Shown: positions 42,549-51,209, counted from the stretch's first letter. The stretch is DNA of 64,000 bases from Streptomyces glaucescens (GCF_000761215.1 NZ_CP009438.1:434001-498000), one strand, 5' to 3'. Program-made: numbers and translations. The notes: generated by a model from the sequence alone, not told the origin.

Positions 42549-43163
42549 TCAGGAGACGGGTTCGCGGAGGGTGCCGAAGCCGGTGCGGGCGACGTACTCC
42601 GCGAAATCGCGGGCGGGCCGGCCCAGTGCCTCCCGGACGCCGTCGGTGACCGTCGCGCCGCGCTCCTCGCGGATGTGCCGCAGCAGCACGATCAGCTCGT
42701 CGGCCACGGCGTCCGGGTGTCCGGCGGCGGCGAGGTCGGCGCGGTACTCGTCCTCGGTGACCGGGACGAAGCGCAGCGGCCTGCCCGAGGCGCGGGCGAT
42801 CTCGGCGACGGCGTCCCCGAAGCTGAGCGAACGGGGGCCGGACAGGACGTAGACGCGTCCGGCGTGTCCGTCCTCCGTGAGCGCCGCCGCCGCGACGTCC
42901 GCGAGGTCCGCCAGGTCGACGAACGCCTCCCGTCCCTCACCGGTGGGCAGCCGCAGCTCGCCCGGGCCGGCCAGCGGGGAGGCTATGAAGTCGAGCTCGG
43001 TGAAGTTCTGGGCGAACCAGGTGGGGCGCAGGACGGTCCACTCCAGGCCGGACGCCTGTACCGCCCGCTCGGTGGCGAGGTGCTCCTCGCCCAGCTCGGC
43101 CCAGACCCGGGCGGACAGCAGCACCAGCCGCCGTACCCCGGCGCCGGCCGGCCGACGGAGCAC
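42549..43163 (-). pseudogene. NmrA/SDR-family gene lacking its 5' part
   Basis: The frame gives ~204 residues of an NmrA-like NAD(P)-binding protein: GVRRLVLLSARVWAELGEEH, GLEWTVLRPTWFAQNF, EAFVDLADLADVAAAALTED and RVYVLSGPRSLSFGDAVAEI. This covers only the middle and C-terminal parts. The first ~75 residues that should hold the GATGxxG dinucleotide fold are absent: the frame begins abruptly at GTG 43163 with no ribosome site, and upstream DNA does not encode them in any frame. A deletion at the 5' end is the simplest reading. It could still produce a truncated protein. Confidence 0.6.
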
Positions 43164-43241
43164 CGGGCACTGGCCAGGGCGGGGGGCGGGGCGTGAAGGC
43201 GCCGGCGCCGCCTCCCGGGTGCCTGCCGGGCGCCGGGTTCG

Positions 43242-43751
43242 TCAGCGCGCGCCCCACACGCTGAGCTTCCAGACGTCGCCCGCCTGGTGGATTCCCGGGT
43301 CCTCGGTGTCGTGGTCGCCGGACCCGTAGGGGTCGGGGTCGTCGATCACGAAGACATGGGCGCCGGACCCGGGGACGCGGTAGCGGTGGACGTCCCCCGA
43401 GAGGTCGTCGGGCTCGACCGCGCCGCCCAGGGAGAGGACCGCGGACCGCAGCTCCTCGAAACGGACGCGGGCCGCGAACCGCCCGTACGCCCGTTTCAGG
43501 GCCGGCGGCACGCACGGGCCGTGGACGAGACGGTGGATCTGCACCCCGATCCCGAAGCAGGACAGGGTCCCGCCGGACTCCGCGAAGGAGACCTCCACCA
43601 GGCCGTAGTCCCGCCGCAGCAGCCCCCGGCCGGGGTCGTCGAGGTGGTCCGTCCCCAGTGCCGCTGTCCAGGCGCCGGGGGCGGACCCGAGTCCGGTGCC
43701 GAGGACGGCGCCGCGCGTGGCGACGTGGGCGTAGAAGTCCAGATCGGACAC
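43242..43751 (-). CDS. Uncharacterised protein, possibly immunity-like
   Basis: A 169-residue soluble acidic protein. Strands YGLVEVSFAESGGTLSCFGI, then GVQIHRLVHGP, a helix LKRAYGRFAARVRFEELRSA, and HRYRVPGSGAHVFVIDDPDP follow. The alternating strand/helix pattern and the C-terminal VIDDPDPYGSGDHDTEDPGI tail recall small polymorphic-toxin immunity proteins, but no toxin gene is adjacent and the assignment is only a suggestion. ATG 43751 has a weak ribosome site. It follows the acyltransferase terminator and is transcribed away from it on the same strand. Confidence 0.6.
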   Translation of the reverse strand: MSDLDFYAHVATRGAVLGTGLGSAPGAWTAALGTDHLDDPGRGLLRRDYGLVEVSFAESGGTLSCFGIGVQIHRLVHGPCVPPALKRAYGRFAARVRFEELRSAVLSLGGAVEPDDLSGDVHRYRVPGSGAHVFVIDDPDPYGSGDHDTEDPGIHQAGDVWKLSVWGAR

Positions 43752-43796
43752 CCGTCGATCTCCTTGGTGCCGTGCGGTGGGGTGCCGTCGGTACGC

Positions 43797-43841
43797 CGCG
43801 GGGCCCGCTCCGCCGGTGTGACCGGCGGAACGGGCCCCGCG
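43797..43841 (-). terminator. Terminator after the acyltransferase gene
   Basis: Two 21-base arms (43797-43817 and 43821-43841) are complementary but for one position, with a 3-base GTG loop. The hairpin begins 10 bases after the acyltransferase stop. Confidence 0.85.
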
Positions 43842-43850
43842 GGTGCCGGT

Positions 43851-46025
43851 TCAGGCTCCGGGACGCCGGCTCAGGTCCGTGCCGAACAGCTTCAGCAGCT
43901 CGGCCTCCACCACCGGGGTGAGCGCCTCGACGAAGCCGTCCGCCAGGTGTCCGTAGTCCCGGTACACCATGGTGTTGCCGACCACGACGGGGCAGTTGCC
44001 GGACGGGGCGCAGACCCAGTCGTAGGGGTCGATGACCGCCACGTCCTCGGCGGCGGCCGCCGCCCGGATCGCCTTGGTGACCTCGGGCTTGGGGTCCGCC
44101 TCGGAACGGTCCCGGGCGCACGAGCCGAGGCTGTCCGGGTGCGCGACCGCGCAGTCCACCGCGTTGTTCTTGGGCCACGGGGTGTCGAGCAGCGTGAGCA
44201 CCCGGGTGCGGCCCTGCTGGAGCTTGCGGTAGGTCTCGGCCTGGCCCTTGCCCCAGGCCTGCGCCATGTCGCCGTCCCCGTACAGCTTCGCCGAGTTGGA
44301 GCTGGACGTGATGACGAGTTCGGGCTCCATGTCGAGGATCTTCTCGAGGGTGGTGGCCCGCCAGTCGTCACAGGTGGAGTAGGGGCCGCCGTTGTACTCG
44401 ATGGTGATCTGGGCGACCTTGCAGGCGTTCTTGGTGAACGAGTAGAGCCGCCAGTGGTGCTTGCGGGCGATCTCGTCCAGCGCGGGGAACCACTGGGCGA
44501 CGTGTGAGTCGCCGAAGAGGACCACGCTGCGCTCGGCGTCCTTGTCGCCGTACAGGCAGGGCTGGGTCTGCACCGTGTCGGCCATGGTCAGGGCGCAGTC
44601 GTCGGTGTAGACCCGGGACCGCTTGTAGGCCGTGTCGCGCATGCTCGGTTCGAGGTTGGACGGCAGCTTGTCCACCCGCTGTTCCAGCAGCTCGACCAGG
44701 GCGGCACGGGGGTCGGACGCCGCCGCGATGGTCGCCTTGGGGCTGGGCCGGGCGGCGCCTTCGTCCAGGGTGGGCGGGAACTGCGTGGCGACCACCGCCA
44801 GGGCGGCCGCGACGGCGGAGAGGCCCAGGCCCAGGGAGAGTCCCCGGGCCGCGTGGGCCTTGAAGGCGCGGTGGAAGCGCATCGGGTTCTCGACCAGGTG
44901 CAGGGTCAGCCAGGCCAGCGGGATGCCGCACAGCGCGGCGATCAGCCGCAGCGGCCCCTCGTGCTCGCCGAAGCCGGCTGCGGCGGGAACGATGATGATG
45001 AGCGGCCAGTGCCAGAGGTACCAGGCGTAGGAGATGCCGCCGATCCACACGGCGGGGCGCAGCGCGAGGACCGCGCCCGCGCCGTAGCGGCCGGCCGCCG
45101 CGCCTCCGGCGAGGACGGCGGCGGCGCCGAGCACCGGGATGAGGGCGTTGTGGCCGGGGAAGCGGGTGCTCTCGTCGAAGACGACGGCCGAGTAGCCGAT
45201 GGCGGCCAGCCCGGCCCAGCTGAGGACGGCCGCGACCGGGCGCGGGATGTCGTCGAGGCGGTGCGCGGCCAGCGCCAGCAGGGCGCCCACCGCGAGCTCC
45301 CAGATGCGGCCCTGCGAACCGAAGTAGGCCCAGGAGGGGGAGGTCTCGGTGAGGTGCAGGTTCAGGGCGAAGGACGCCGTGGCCAGGGCCAGCAGCGGGA
45401 TCGCCAGGAGGGCCCGGCGGCGGAAGAGCTTGAGGGCGACGATCAGGACGATGGGCCAGATCAGGTAGAACTGCTCCTCGACCGCCAGCGACCAGAAGTG
45501 CTGGAACGGCGAGGGCGGCACGTCCGTGTTGAAGTAGTCGGTGCCCGCCTCGGCGAGGCGGAAGTTGACCACGTACCAGGCGGAGGCGATGGCGTCCTTG
45601 GCGTAGTCCGCGAAGCGCAGCGGGCCGAGGAAGAGCCAGGAGCCCGCCAGCGTCGCCAGCACGACGAGGGTGGAGGCGGGCAGCAGGCGCAGCGCCCGGC
45701 GGGCGTAGAAGCGGCCCAGCGCGATCCGGCCCTCGCGGCTCCACTCGCGGAGCATCAGCGAGGTGATCAGGAATCCGGAGATCACGAAGAAGACGTCCAC
45801 GCCGACGTATCCGCCGGCCACGGACGACACCCCGGCGTGGGAGATGGCCACGAGCGAGACGGCCACCGCGCGCAGACCCTGGATGTCCAGTCTGAGTCCG
45901 GCGCCGCCGGCCGCCGGAGCCGGCCGGTTTCCTCGGTCCCCGGGAGCGCCGTCCCGTGGTCTCGGGACGGCTGGGACGTCTTCGGAAGTGGGCCGCGGGG
46001 GCTGCGCTAGGCGGCGGACGGGCAC
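43851..46025 (-). CDS. OafA-type acyltransferase with SGNH domain
   Basis: A 724-residue membrane enzyme. The acyltransferase-3 part (residues ~45-400) has 10 or so membrane segments and LRLDIQGLRAVAVSLVAISH, FFVISGFLITSLMLREW, FYARRALRLLPASTLVV and HFWSLAVEEQFYLIWPI. The extracytoplasmic SGNH part (residues ~480-724) has VVLFGDSHVAQWFPAL with the Ser nucleophile and MVYRDYGHLADGFVEAL with catalytic His. Such two-domain proteins O-acylate glycans or secreted molecules. GTG 46025 has GGAG 9 bases upstream. It is a single gene with its own promoter and terminator. Confidence 0.88.
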   Translation of the reverse strand: MPVRRLAQPPRPTSEDVPAVPRPRDGAPGDRGNRPAPAAGGAGLRLDIQGLRAVAVSLVAISHAGVSSVAGGYVGVDVFFVISGFLITSLMLREWSREGRIALGRFYARRALRLLPASTLVVLATLAGSWLFLGPLRFADYAKDAIASAWYVVNFRLAEAGTDYFNTDVPPSPFQHFWSLAVEEQFYLIWPIVLIVALKLFRRRALLAIPLLALATASFALNLHLTETSPSWAYFGSQGRIWELAVGALLALAAHRLDDIPRPVAAVLSWAGLAAIGYSAVVFDESTRFPGHNALIPVLGAAAVLAGGAAAGRYGAGAVLALRPAVWIGGISYAWYLWHWPLIIIVPAAAGFGEHEGPLRLIAALCGIPLAWLTLHLVENPMRFHRAFKAHAARGLSLGLGLSAVAAALAVVATQFPPTLDEGAARPSPKATIAAASDPRAALVELLEQRVDKLPSNLEPSMRDTAYKRSRVYTDDCALTMADTVQTQPCLYGDKDAERSVVLFGDSHVAQWFPALDEIARKHHWRLYSFTKNACKVAQITIEYNGGPYSTCDDWRATTLEKILDMEPELVITSSSNSAKLYGDGDMAQAWGKGQAETYRKLQQGRTRVLTLLDTPWPKNNAVDCAVAHPDSLGSCARDRSEADPKPEVTKAIRAAAAAEDVAVIDPYDWVCAPSGNCPVVVGNTMVYRDYGHLADGFVEALTPVVEAELLKLFGTDLSRRPGA

Positions 46026-46304
46026 CGTCTGGATCTCCTTGCTCTTGGGGCGTCACCGAGACGTCACTCACGCCTGCGGAAGGGTCCGGGGCTCACGGCC
46101 ACCGGATCTGCTGACGCCGGTGATCGCCCCGGAGCCGGACGATCGAACCTACCGTCGACCGGGTCCGCGCTCGATGACGTTGCTATCACATGGTCATAAC
46201 AAACGGACAGTTCGGGTTGGCAGCGCCCGGCGACCGCGCTATGACGAATGACGCAAAGAAGACATAGACGGCGTTGTTTCCCTTTGGGGTCCCGGCCCGG
46301 GCCG
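46026..46304. promoter_or_regulatory. Promoter region of the acyltransferase gene
   Basis: This gap contains the only AT-rich patch for several kb (46185-46265, including TGCTATCACATGGTCATAAC). On the minus strand it probably contains the acyltransferase promoter, but no clear -35/-10 pair can be fixed. No gene is seen. Confidence 0.4.
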
Positions 46305-46343
46305 GGGTGGTGCTCCGGCGCTCCGGGCGGCGGGGCACCACCC
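46305..46343 (-). terminator. Terminator after the amidase gene
   Basis: GGGTGGTGC and GCACCACCC flank a 21-base G+C-rich loop that itself can fold. It begins 27 bases after the amidase stop. Confidence 0.6.
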
Positions 46344-46369
46344 GGCGCCCGGAGCGGGACTTCCCGGTC

Positions 46370-47416
46370 TCAGCCCTCCTTCCACACCAGCGCGGTCACC
46401 ACCGCCGACACGACCGTCACCGGCGTCTGCTGGGTGTTGAGGAGCCGCACCCGCATCGCCCGCCCGGCTCCGAGCCGCTTCACCAGCGGCACCACCGCGA
46501 AGGAGTCGCCGCCGGTACCGACCAGTTCGTGGATCGGGTGGTCCTGCACCAGGTCGCTGCCCTCGGACTCGGACATCCGGATCTGCACGGTCCGCCCGGG
46601 CTCCAGACCGCTCACCCGCAGGCTCAGGGACCCGGAGAAGCGGCAGGCGCCGCGCACCCACACGCTGCTCCCGGCGGGGTGGTGGCCCAGCTCGTCGGTC
46701 CACTCCTGGGTGAACTCGACGGAGTCCCAGGCGCCGGAGCCGAGACGGTAGGGTTCGGCGGTGCCGAGGTTGACGTAGTACGGCATGGGGTCCTCCTGTG
46801 CGGTGCCCTTGGCGGCGGCGAGAACGGCGGTCATCGGAAAGGCCCCGGGGTCGCCGTGCAGGTTCTCCGGGACGTGCTGGTGCCCGCAGTGCCCGCTGAA
46901 GTCCCTCCACGCGCCGGGGGACATCCGCACGCCGTTGCCGGCGCCGTACGAGCCGGGGTAGGCCTTGAAGGTCCGTCCCGAGGTGAGCGGCACGCCGTGC
47001 CGCTGGTGGGCCCAGCGGGCGAAGGCCCCGAGGTCGCGGATCACCCAGTGCGGCAGCTCCGGCATGTACAGGTGGGGCGTCGACCCCCATCGGCGGTGGG
47101 TGGCCGGGTCGCAGGTGCCGACCACCTCCACCTGGCACACGTTGAGCGTGTTCGTTTCCACGCCGCCTGCGTTGTTGACCAGGGCGCGGCTGGACACGTC
47201 GAAGTCGAAGTGCTGGTACCAGACCAGCCTGTTGGCCGCGAAGTCGGGTTTGGCGGTGAAGTTGGGCGCCGACGCGCCACCGCCGTAGGCCGGCAGTGAC
47301 GTGCCCTCCGTGGAGTGCCAGACGATCGTGTTCGTCCGCATCGCCGTACCCGGGAAGTCGTCCTGGTACCAGTAGGCCGTCGAGGCCCCGGGGTACTTCT
47401 GCGGGCCGGTGCTCAT
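46370..47416 (-). CDS. Phage-type N-acetylmuramoyl-L-alanine amidase
   Basis: A 348-residue protein without a signal peptide. The N-terminal ~200 residues form an amidase-2/PGRP core: TIVWHSTEG (zinc His34), NVCQVEVVGTCDPATHRRWG, PHWVIRDLGAFARWAHQRHG and FSGHCGHQHVPENLHGDPGA (zinc His pair). The C-terminal ~150 residues are a beta-sandwich with LGSGAWDSVEFTQEWTDELG, presumably wall binding. The lack of a signal and the small genes in front fit a phage endolysin exported with a holin. The start ATG overlaps the previous stop as ATGA. Confidence 0.8.
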   Translation of the reverse strand: MSTGPQKYPGASTAYWYQDDFPGTAMRTNTIVWHSTEGTSLPAYGGGASAPNFTAKPDFAANRLVWYQHFDFDVSSRALVNNAGGVETNTLNVCQVEVVGTCDPATHRRWGSTPHLYMPELPHWVIRDLGAFARWAHQRHGVPLTSGRTFKAYPGSYGAGNGVRMSPGAWRDFSGHCGHQHVPENLHGDPGAFPMTAVLAAAKGTAQEDPMPYYVNLGTAEPYRLGSGAWDSVEFTQEWTDELGHHPAGSSVWVRGACRFSGSLSLRVSGLEPGRTVQIRMSESEGSDLVQDHPIHELVGTGGDSFAVVPLVKRLGAGRAMRVRLLNTQQTPVTVVSAVVTALVWKEG

Positions 47417-47490
47417 GCCGCGCGCTCCGGCCGTGCGGGACGGACCGGCCGTGCGGGGTGGCGGGAAGTGGGGCCAGGAGTGGGGTCCAT
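47413..47490 (-). CDS. 25-residue Pro/Arg-rich peptide, amidase leader
   Basis: A tiny frame starting MDPTPGPTSRHPARP and rich in Pro and Arg, between the hydrophobic frame and the amidase. GGAGG lies 6 bases before ATG 47490, a stronger site than that of the amidase, and its TGA overlaps the amidase ATG. It may be a translational leader or a real small peptide; there is no homology to judge by. Confidence 0.45.
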   Translation of the reverse strand: MDPTPGPTSRHPARPVRPARPERAA

Positions 47491-47492
47491 GG

Positions 47493-47630
47493 TCAGCCTC
47501 CGATCAGGTGGTGAGCCAGCCACGCGAGGAATGCGCTGATGACTGCGATACCGGGGGAGACTGGGCGCGTACAGGGTCGATCCGGCCGCTCGGGGGCGGT
47601 ATTCGGACGCGGTGTCGCGTTCGAATCCAC
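47493..47630 (-). CDS. Possible 45-residue holin-like membrane peptide
   Basis: An open frame from GTG 47630 encodes a polar Pro/Arg-rich N-half and a C-terminal membrane helix, IAVISAFLAWLAHHLIGG. It ends two bases before the 25-residue frame. A small membrane peptide before an endolysin recalls a holin, but one helix is minimal and no ribosome site is evident, so this remains tentative. Confidence 0.35.
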   Translation of the reverse strand: MDSNATPRPNTAPERPDRPCTRPVSPGIAVISAFLAWLAHHLIGG

Positions 47631-47728
47631 CGTTCTACGACGCCGGGTCGGTCGCGCGGAAATGCCGGGCGGCACGTTCCCCGGCCCGGCGGACGGCACG
47701 CCGATCGGCCGGACGCCGACGGCGCGGG

Positions 47729-47884
47729 GGCGGCCTTCCTGTACGCCGGTGGGGCGGGGTGCCGCCTTCCTGTAGGCGGTGGGGCCGCGGGCGGCCTTCG
47801 TGTACGCCGGTGGGGCGAGGTGCGGCCTTCGTGTACGCCGGTGGGGCGGGGGACGGCTTCCCTGTACGCCGGTGGGGCGGGAGG
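47729..47884. repeat. About five tandem copies of a 31-bp unit
   Basis: Units of about 31 bases (30-32) with the core CCTTCNTGTACGCCGGTGGG begin near 47730, 47761, 47791, 47822 and 47853. The second copy lacks ACGCC. The period is not a multiple of three, so the array is not a protein repeat. It lies about 100 bases upstream of the small frames of the amidase unit. Confidence 0.65.
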
Positions 47885-48118
47885 AACCCTCGCCGTCACC
47901 GACGGTGCGGGGAAGCCTCTCCTTGCACCTCGACGGGGCGAGCGGCCGCCGGGTGCTCACGCCCGCCCGGCGGGCCGCCCGGACGGCCACGGCCCCGGCG
48001 ATCGGCACGGCGGCGCCCGGCGTCCCGCCGGGCGCGCGCCGGTGCCACCTCGTCAGGCCCGGCGCACGGCCGCGCAGTCGGCCTCCGCCCTCGCGGGGGG
48101 CGAGGACCACGGAACACG
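47885..48118. other. Non-coding stretch after the 31-bp array
   Basis: No convincing gene is present between the tandem array and the protease terminator. Long G+C-rich frames cross it on both strands, but their composition is that of shadow frames. Confidence 0.4.
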
Positions 48119-48156
48119 CGTGGTCCCGGGGCGCGCTCAGGCACCCCGGGACCACG
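48119..48156 (-). terminator. Terminator after the streptogrisin C-like gene
   Basis: CGTGGTCCCGGGG, a 12-base loop, and CCCCGGGACCACG form a perfect 13-bp stem 52 bases after the protease stop. Confidence 0.8.
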
Positions 48157-48207
48157 TCCGCCCGCTCCCCCGTCGACCGGCCGGCGGCGCACCGCCTCAG
48201 CGTGCGT

Positions 48208-49581
48208 TCACACCCGCTGCCACAGCGCCGGCGCGTTCGGCGGCTCCCAGCCGGGCTGGGCCTGGTGACCCTGGAGGCAGCGGTATCCGGCGCCGCCGTA
48301 GGTGACCGTGTCGCCCGGCTGGTAGACGGTGCCGGCCGCCCAGGTGCCGCCCGGCTCGCCCGGGTCCTCCGGGTCCTCCGGGTTCTCGGGACCCGTCGTC
48401 GTCCTCAGGGTCAGGCCGTAGTTCTGGAGCAGCGGGTTGATCGGCTGGAAGTACGTCGTGCCGCCGCTGCTGCAGTTGCCCGAGCCGCCCGAGGTGACGC
48501 CCTGCGCCTGGCTGCCCGAGATGTACGACCCGCCCGAGTCCCCGGGTTCGGCGCACACCGAGGTGCGGGTGACGCCGGTGATGGTGCCCTCGGGGTAGGT
48601 GACGCTGGTGTTGTGCTGCTGCACGGTGCCGCAGTGCCAGCCCGTGGTGGAGCCCGACCGGCACACGGACGCGCCGACCGGCGCCTGGGTGGAGCCGGTG
48701 ACCTGGACGTTCTGCCCACCCGCGCCCTTGACGTACGGGGTCGCGGTCCACTGGGAGTTGACGGCCACCCAGGCCATGTCGCGGCCCGGGAAGACCGAGC
48801 CCTGGAAGGTGCCCTGCGCCACCCGGTTGTGGCCGGTGGTGCTCGCCCCGGCCCGGCCGCAGTGCCCGGCGGTCGCGTAGCCGTGCTGGGTGCCCTTGGT
48901 GACGGGGAAGCCGATCGAGCAGCGTCCGCTGTTGTTGATGTAGTACGCCTCACCGCCGCGCAGGTCGTACAGCGGGCGGGGCCGCTCGGCGGTCCGCTCG
49001 ACGCGGGCGAGGGCCCGCTCGACTCCGGCCGCCGCCAGGAAGGCACGTGCCGCGGCCGGGCGAACGGCCCGCACCACGACGCTGTTCGAGGGCACGTCGA
49101 CGTACCAGACCGGCACGTCCGCGCCGGCGTGCCGCCCGGCGGCCCGGTCCAGGCGGGCCTTGGCCGCGTCCAGCTCGGCGAGGGAGTGGCGGACGACCGC
49201 GGCCCGCGCGCCCCGCGCCTCGATCAGGGACACGTCGCCGGCGTCGGTCGTCGCCACGGTGAGCGTGCCGGACTCGGCGCCGCGCACCCAGGCGCCCGCG
49301 AAGTCGCCGCCCAGGGCGGCGCCGAGGCGGCCCGCGGTGGCGCCGGCCTCCGCCTCGTTGGCGAGGCGCCGCTCCGCCTGCCGCCGGTCCAGGCCGAGGT
49401 CGCGCTCCATGGCACGGAGCAGCGCGGGCGGGGCGGCGTCGGTGCGCAGCGTCTGCGCGGCGGAAGTGGTGGCGGCGGCCGGCCCGGCGCTCGCGGAGCC
49501 GCTGAGCCCGGCCACGAGCAGGGCGGCCGTCGCCACCACGGCGGCACCCGCGGCTCTGGCCCGGATGTGTCGTCGGAGCAT
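48208..49581 (-). CDS. sprC: Streptogrisin C-like S1 protease with chitin-binding module
   Basis: A 457-residue secreted protease: Sec signal (residues 1-33), a pro-region with the alpha-lytic protease fold (to about 190), a trypsin-fold mature domain with His240 (TAGHCG), Asp268 (RDMAWV) and Ser349 (GDSGGS), a Pro/Glu linker (ENPEDPEDPGEPGG) and a C-terminal CBM5/12 chitin-binding module (YQPGDTVTYGGAGYRCLQGH). Domain order and length equal those of Streptomyces griseus streptogrisin C. It probably digests proteins on chitin surfaces. AGGAG lies about 9 bases before ATG 49581. Confidence 0.9.
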   Translation of the reverse strand: MLRRHIRARAAGAAVVATAALLVAGLSGSASAGPAAATTSAAQTLRTDAAPPALLRAMERDLGLDRRQAERRLANEAEAGATAGRLGAALGGDFAGAWVRGAESGTLTVATTDAGDVSLIEARGARAAVVRHSLAELDAAKARLDRAAGRHAGADVPVWYVDVPSNSVVVRAVRPAAARAFLAAAGVERALARVERTAERPRPLYDLRGGEAYYINNSGRCSIGFPVTKGTQHGYATAGHCGRAGASTTGHNRVAQGTFQGSVFPGRDMAWVAVNSQWTATPYVKGAGGQNVQVTGSTQAPVGASVCRSGSTTGWHCGTVQQHNTSVTYPEGTITGVTRTSVCAEPGDSGGSYISGSQAQGVTSGGSGNCSSGGTTYFQPINPLLQNYGLTLRTTTGPENPEDPEDPGEPGGTWAAGTVYQPGDTVTYGGAGYRCLQGHQAQPGWEPPNAPALWQRV

Positions 49582-49979
49582 GGGGAGGTCTCCTCGGTTC
49601 GGGTCTCGCTCGGTGGGGAGATGCCGAAACCGTAGGGACGGCCGGCCGGCCCGCAGAAGACACCGGTCGGCCCTCTCCCCGGCGTTATGGAAGGCGGCCC
49701 CGGCGTCGGCGGCCAGGCGGCGGCAGCCCGGCGGCGACGCGGCGAGGCGCGGTGCCGGGAGCCCGGCAGGACCCCGAGGGGGCGCCTCCTGCCGCTGGGG
49801 CCTTGCGTTCGGATCAGCCCGGCTTGAGGTCGGGAGCCTCTCGACCGACCCGAGCGGGGTCTGGTGCGGCTGCAAGGCGGAGGAGGGAGCCGACGCGGAG
49901 CGTCGGCGACCGACGACAACGCCGCGGATGCGCGTGCCAGGCCCCGCGACGCCGGGGTGATCCCAACGACAGGCACTAG
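49582..49979. other. 398-base gap with a hairpin after the LysR gene
   Basis: GCCGACGC-GGA-GCGTCGGC at 49889-49907 is a perfect 8-bp hairpin 73 bases after the LysR stop and a likely terminator. The remaining ~300 bases should hold the protease promoter; no coding frame was found. Confidence 0.5.
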
Positions 49980-50927
49980 CTAGGACCCGCGGTGCGCCGC
50001 GAGCCACGCGGTGTAGCTGTCGCTGCGCGCCGCCACCCTCGTGTGCGCCGCCCGCGCCTGGGCGAGCACCGTGGCGGCGGTGTCCGCGTCCGGTGTCCCC
50101 GCGTGCCAGCCGAGCAGATGCCGCCAGGCCAGGGGCGTTCCGCTGAGCGGCCGGGTGACGATTCCCGGGGCGGCCGGGAAGGTGGCGCGGCACAAGCCGA
50201 TCGCCCTGCCGACCTGGACGAGGTGCACCAGGGAGGAGGTGTCCGTCTCGTACATGCGGTGCGGTGTGAAGCCGGCGCGGGCGCAGGCCGCGGTGAAGCA
50301 GTCCCCGAAACATCCGTCGCCGGGCACGCAGGCCCACTCCTCGTCGGCCAGCTCGCTCAGCGCGATCTCGGGCGCGGTGGCACGGGCGTGGCCCTCGGGC
50401 AGCATGACGAAGACGGGGTCCACGGCGATCTCCCGCCAGACCAGGCCCTCGGCGCCGGGCGGTGCCGCGGAGCCGCAGGTGCCGGCGAGGGCGAAGTCCA
50501 GCCGGCCCTCGGCGAGCTGGTCGGCCAGCTGCCGTTCCGACCAGGAGGTGCAGGTGGTCACGCGGGCGTCGGGCACCGCGTCGGCGAGCCGGTCGACCAG
50601 GGCGCCGAGCAGCGGGCCGTGGGTGCCGCCGAGCCGCAGGCAGGCCGAGGCGCGGGGGGTGCGGGCGAACCGGGCCGCCTCCTGCTGGAGTTCGGTCACG
50701 GCGGGCAGCACGATGCGGGTGCGTTCGAGGACCAGCTCGCCGAGTGCCGTGGCCCGTACGCCGTGCCGTCCCCGCTCGAACAGCTCGCCGCCCAGCGCCC
50801 GCTCGATCCGTTTGAGCTGTGCGCTCAGCGCGGGCTGCGCGAGCCCCAGCGCCGTCGCCGCCCTGGTGAGGCTTCCGGCGTCGGCGATGGCCCGGACCGT
50901 TCTGAGATGCCGCAACTCCAGCTCCAT
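49980..50927 (-). CDS. LysR-family regulator
   Basis: A 315-residue LysR: the winged helix-turn-helix is RHLRTVRAIADAGSLTRAAT, ALGLAQPALSAQLKRIERAL, followed by a periplasmic-binding-like effector domain with RLGGTHGPLLGALVDRLADA. Two Cys in GDGCFGDCFTAACARAG are unusual and could act as a redox switch. Its nearest gene is the streptogrisin C-like protease, on the same strand 398 bases downstream. It does not resemble the SnpR activator type by position. The target is unknown. Confidence 0.85.
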   Translation of the reverse strand: MELELRHLRTVRAIADAGSLTRAATALGLAQPALSAQLKRIERALGGELFERGRHGVRATALGELVLERTRIVLPAVTELQQEAARFARTPRASACLRLGGTHGPLLGALVDRLADAVPDARVTTCTSWSERQLADQLAEGRLDFALAGTCGSAAPPGAEGLVWREIAVDPVFVMLPEGHARATAPEIALSELADEEWACVPGDGCFGDCFTAACARAGFTPHRMYETDTSSLVHLVQVGRAIGLCRATFPAAPGIVTRPLSGTPLAWRHLLGWHAGTPDADTAATVLAQARAAHTRVAARSDSYTAWLAAHRGS

Positions 50928-51011
50928 GAGGGGAGCTTGCGTCGGCGGAGGGACGGGGGCAAGAGGTTGGTGCAGACCAGTATCCGCGCCCCCGGTTCCG
51001 GGCCCGTCGCG

Positions 51012-51209
51012 TCAGTCGCCGCCCCCGCCCCCGCCGCAGGACGAGCCGCCGCCGCAGGACGAGCCGCCTCCACACGACCAGCCGCTCCCGCCGCTGTCGC
51101 CGCTCCACCAGGAACGGCGCCGCGATGAGCGGTTTCCCCCGCGTACCGCCGAGAGGACCACCGCGATGAGGACGATGCCCAGGATCGCCACGTACTCCAT
51201 GCTCTTCAC
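51012..51209 (-). CDS. Small membrane protein with Cys-Gly-Ser tail
   Basis: A 65-residue peptide: one N-terminal membrane helix (YVAILGIVLIAVVLSAV), a short basic stretch (NRSSRRR), then a tail WSGDSGGSGWSCGGGSSCGG with three evenly spaced Cys and a GGGG end. It resembles tails seen on many membrane proteins in bacteria; a thioether-peptide precursor is unlikely because there is no synthetase gene nearby. GTG 51209 or ATG 51200 could be the start. Function unknown. Confidence 0.6.
   Translation of the reverse strand: MKSMEYVAILGIVLIAVVLSAVRGGNRSSRRRSWWSGDSGGSGWSCGGGSSCGGGSSCGGGGGGD

Noticed and set aside
35690..43841. Possible carotenoid or terpene cluster
   Set aside because: The CrtI-like gene has no phytoene synthase, cyclase or prenyltransferase neighbours.
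46370..47884. Integrated prophage
   Set aside because: Only an amidase and two tiny frames are phage-like. There is no integrase, capsid, tail gene or attachment-site repeat.
47729..47884. CRISPR array
   Set aside because: Units are contiguous with no unique spacers and contain base changes and a deletion.
47779..49635. 618-codon plus-strand frame crossing the 31-bp array and antisense to the streptogrisin C-like gene
   Set aside because: No ribosome site and no domain; the protease on the other strand explains the open frame.
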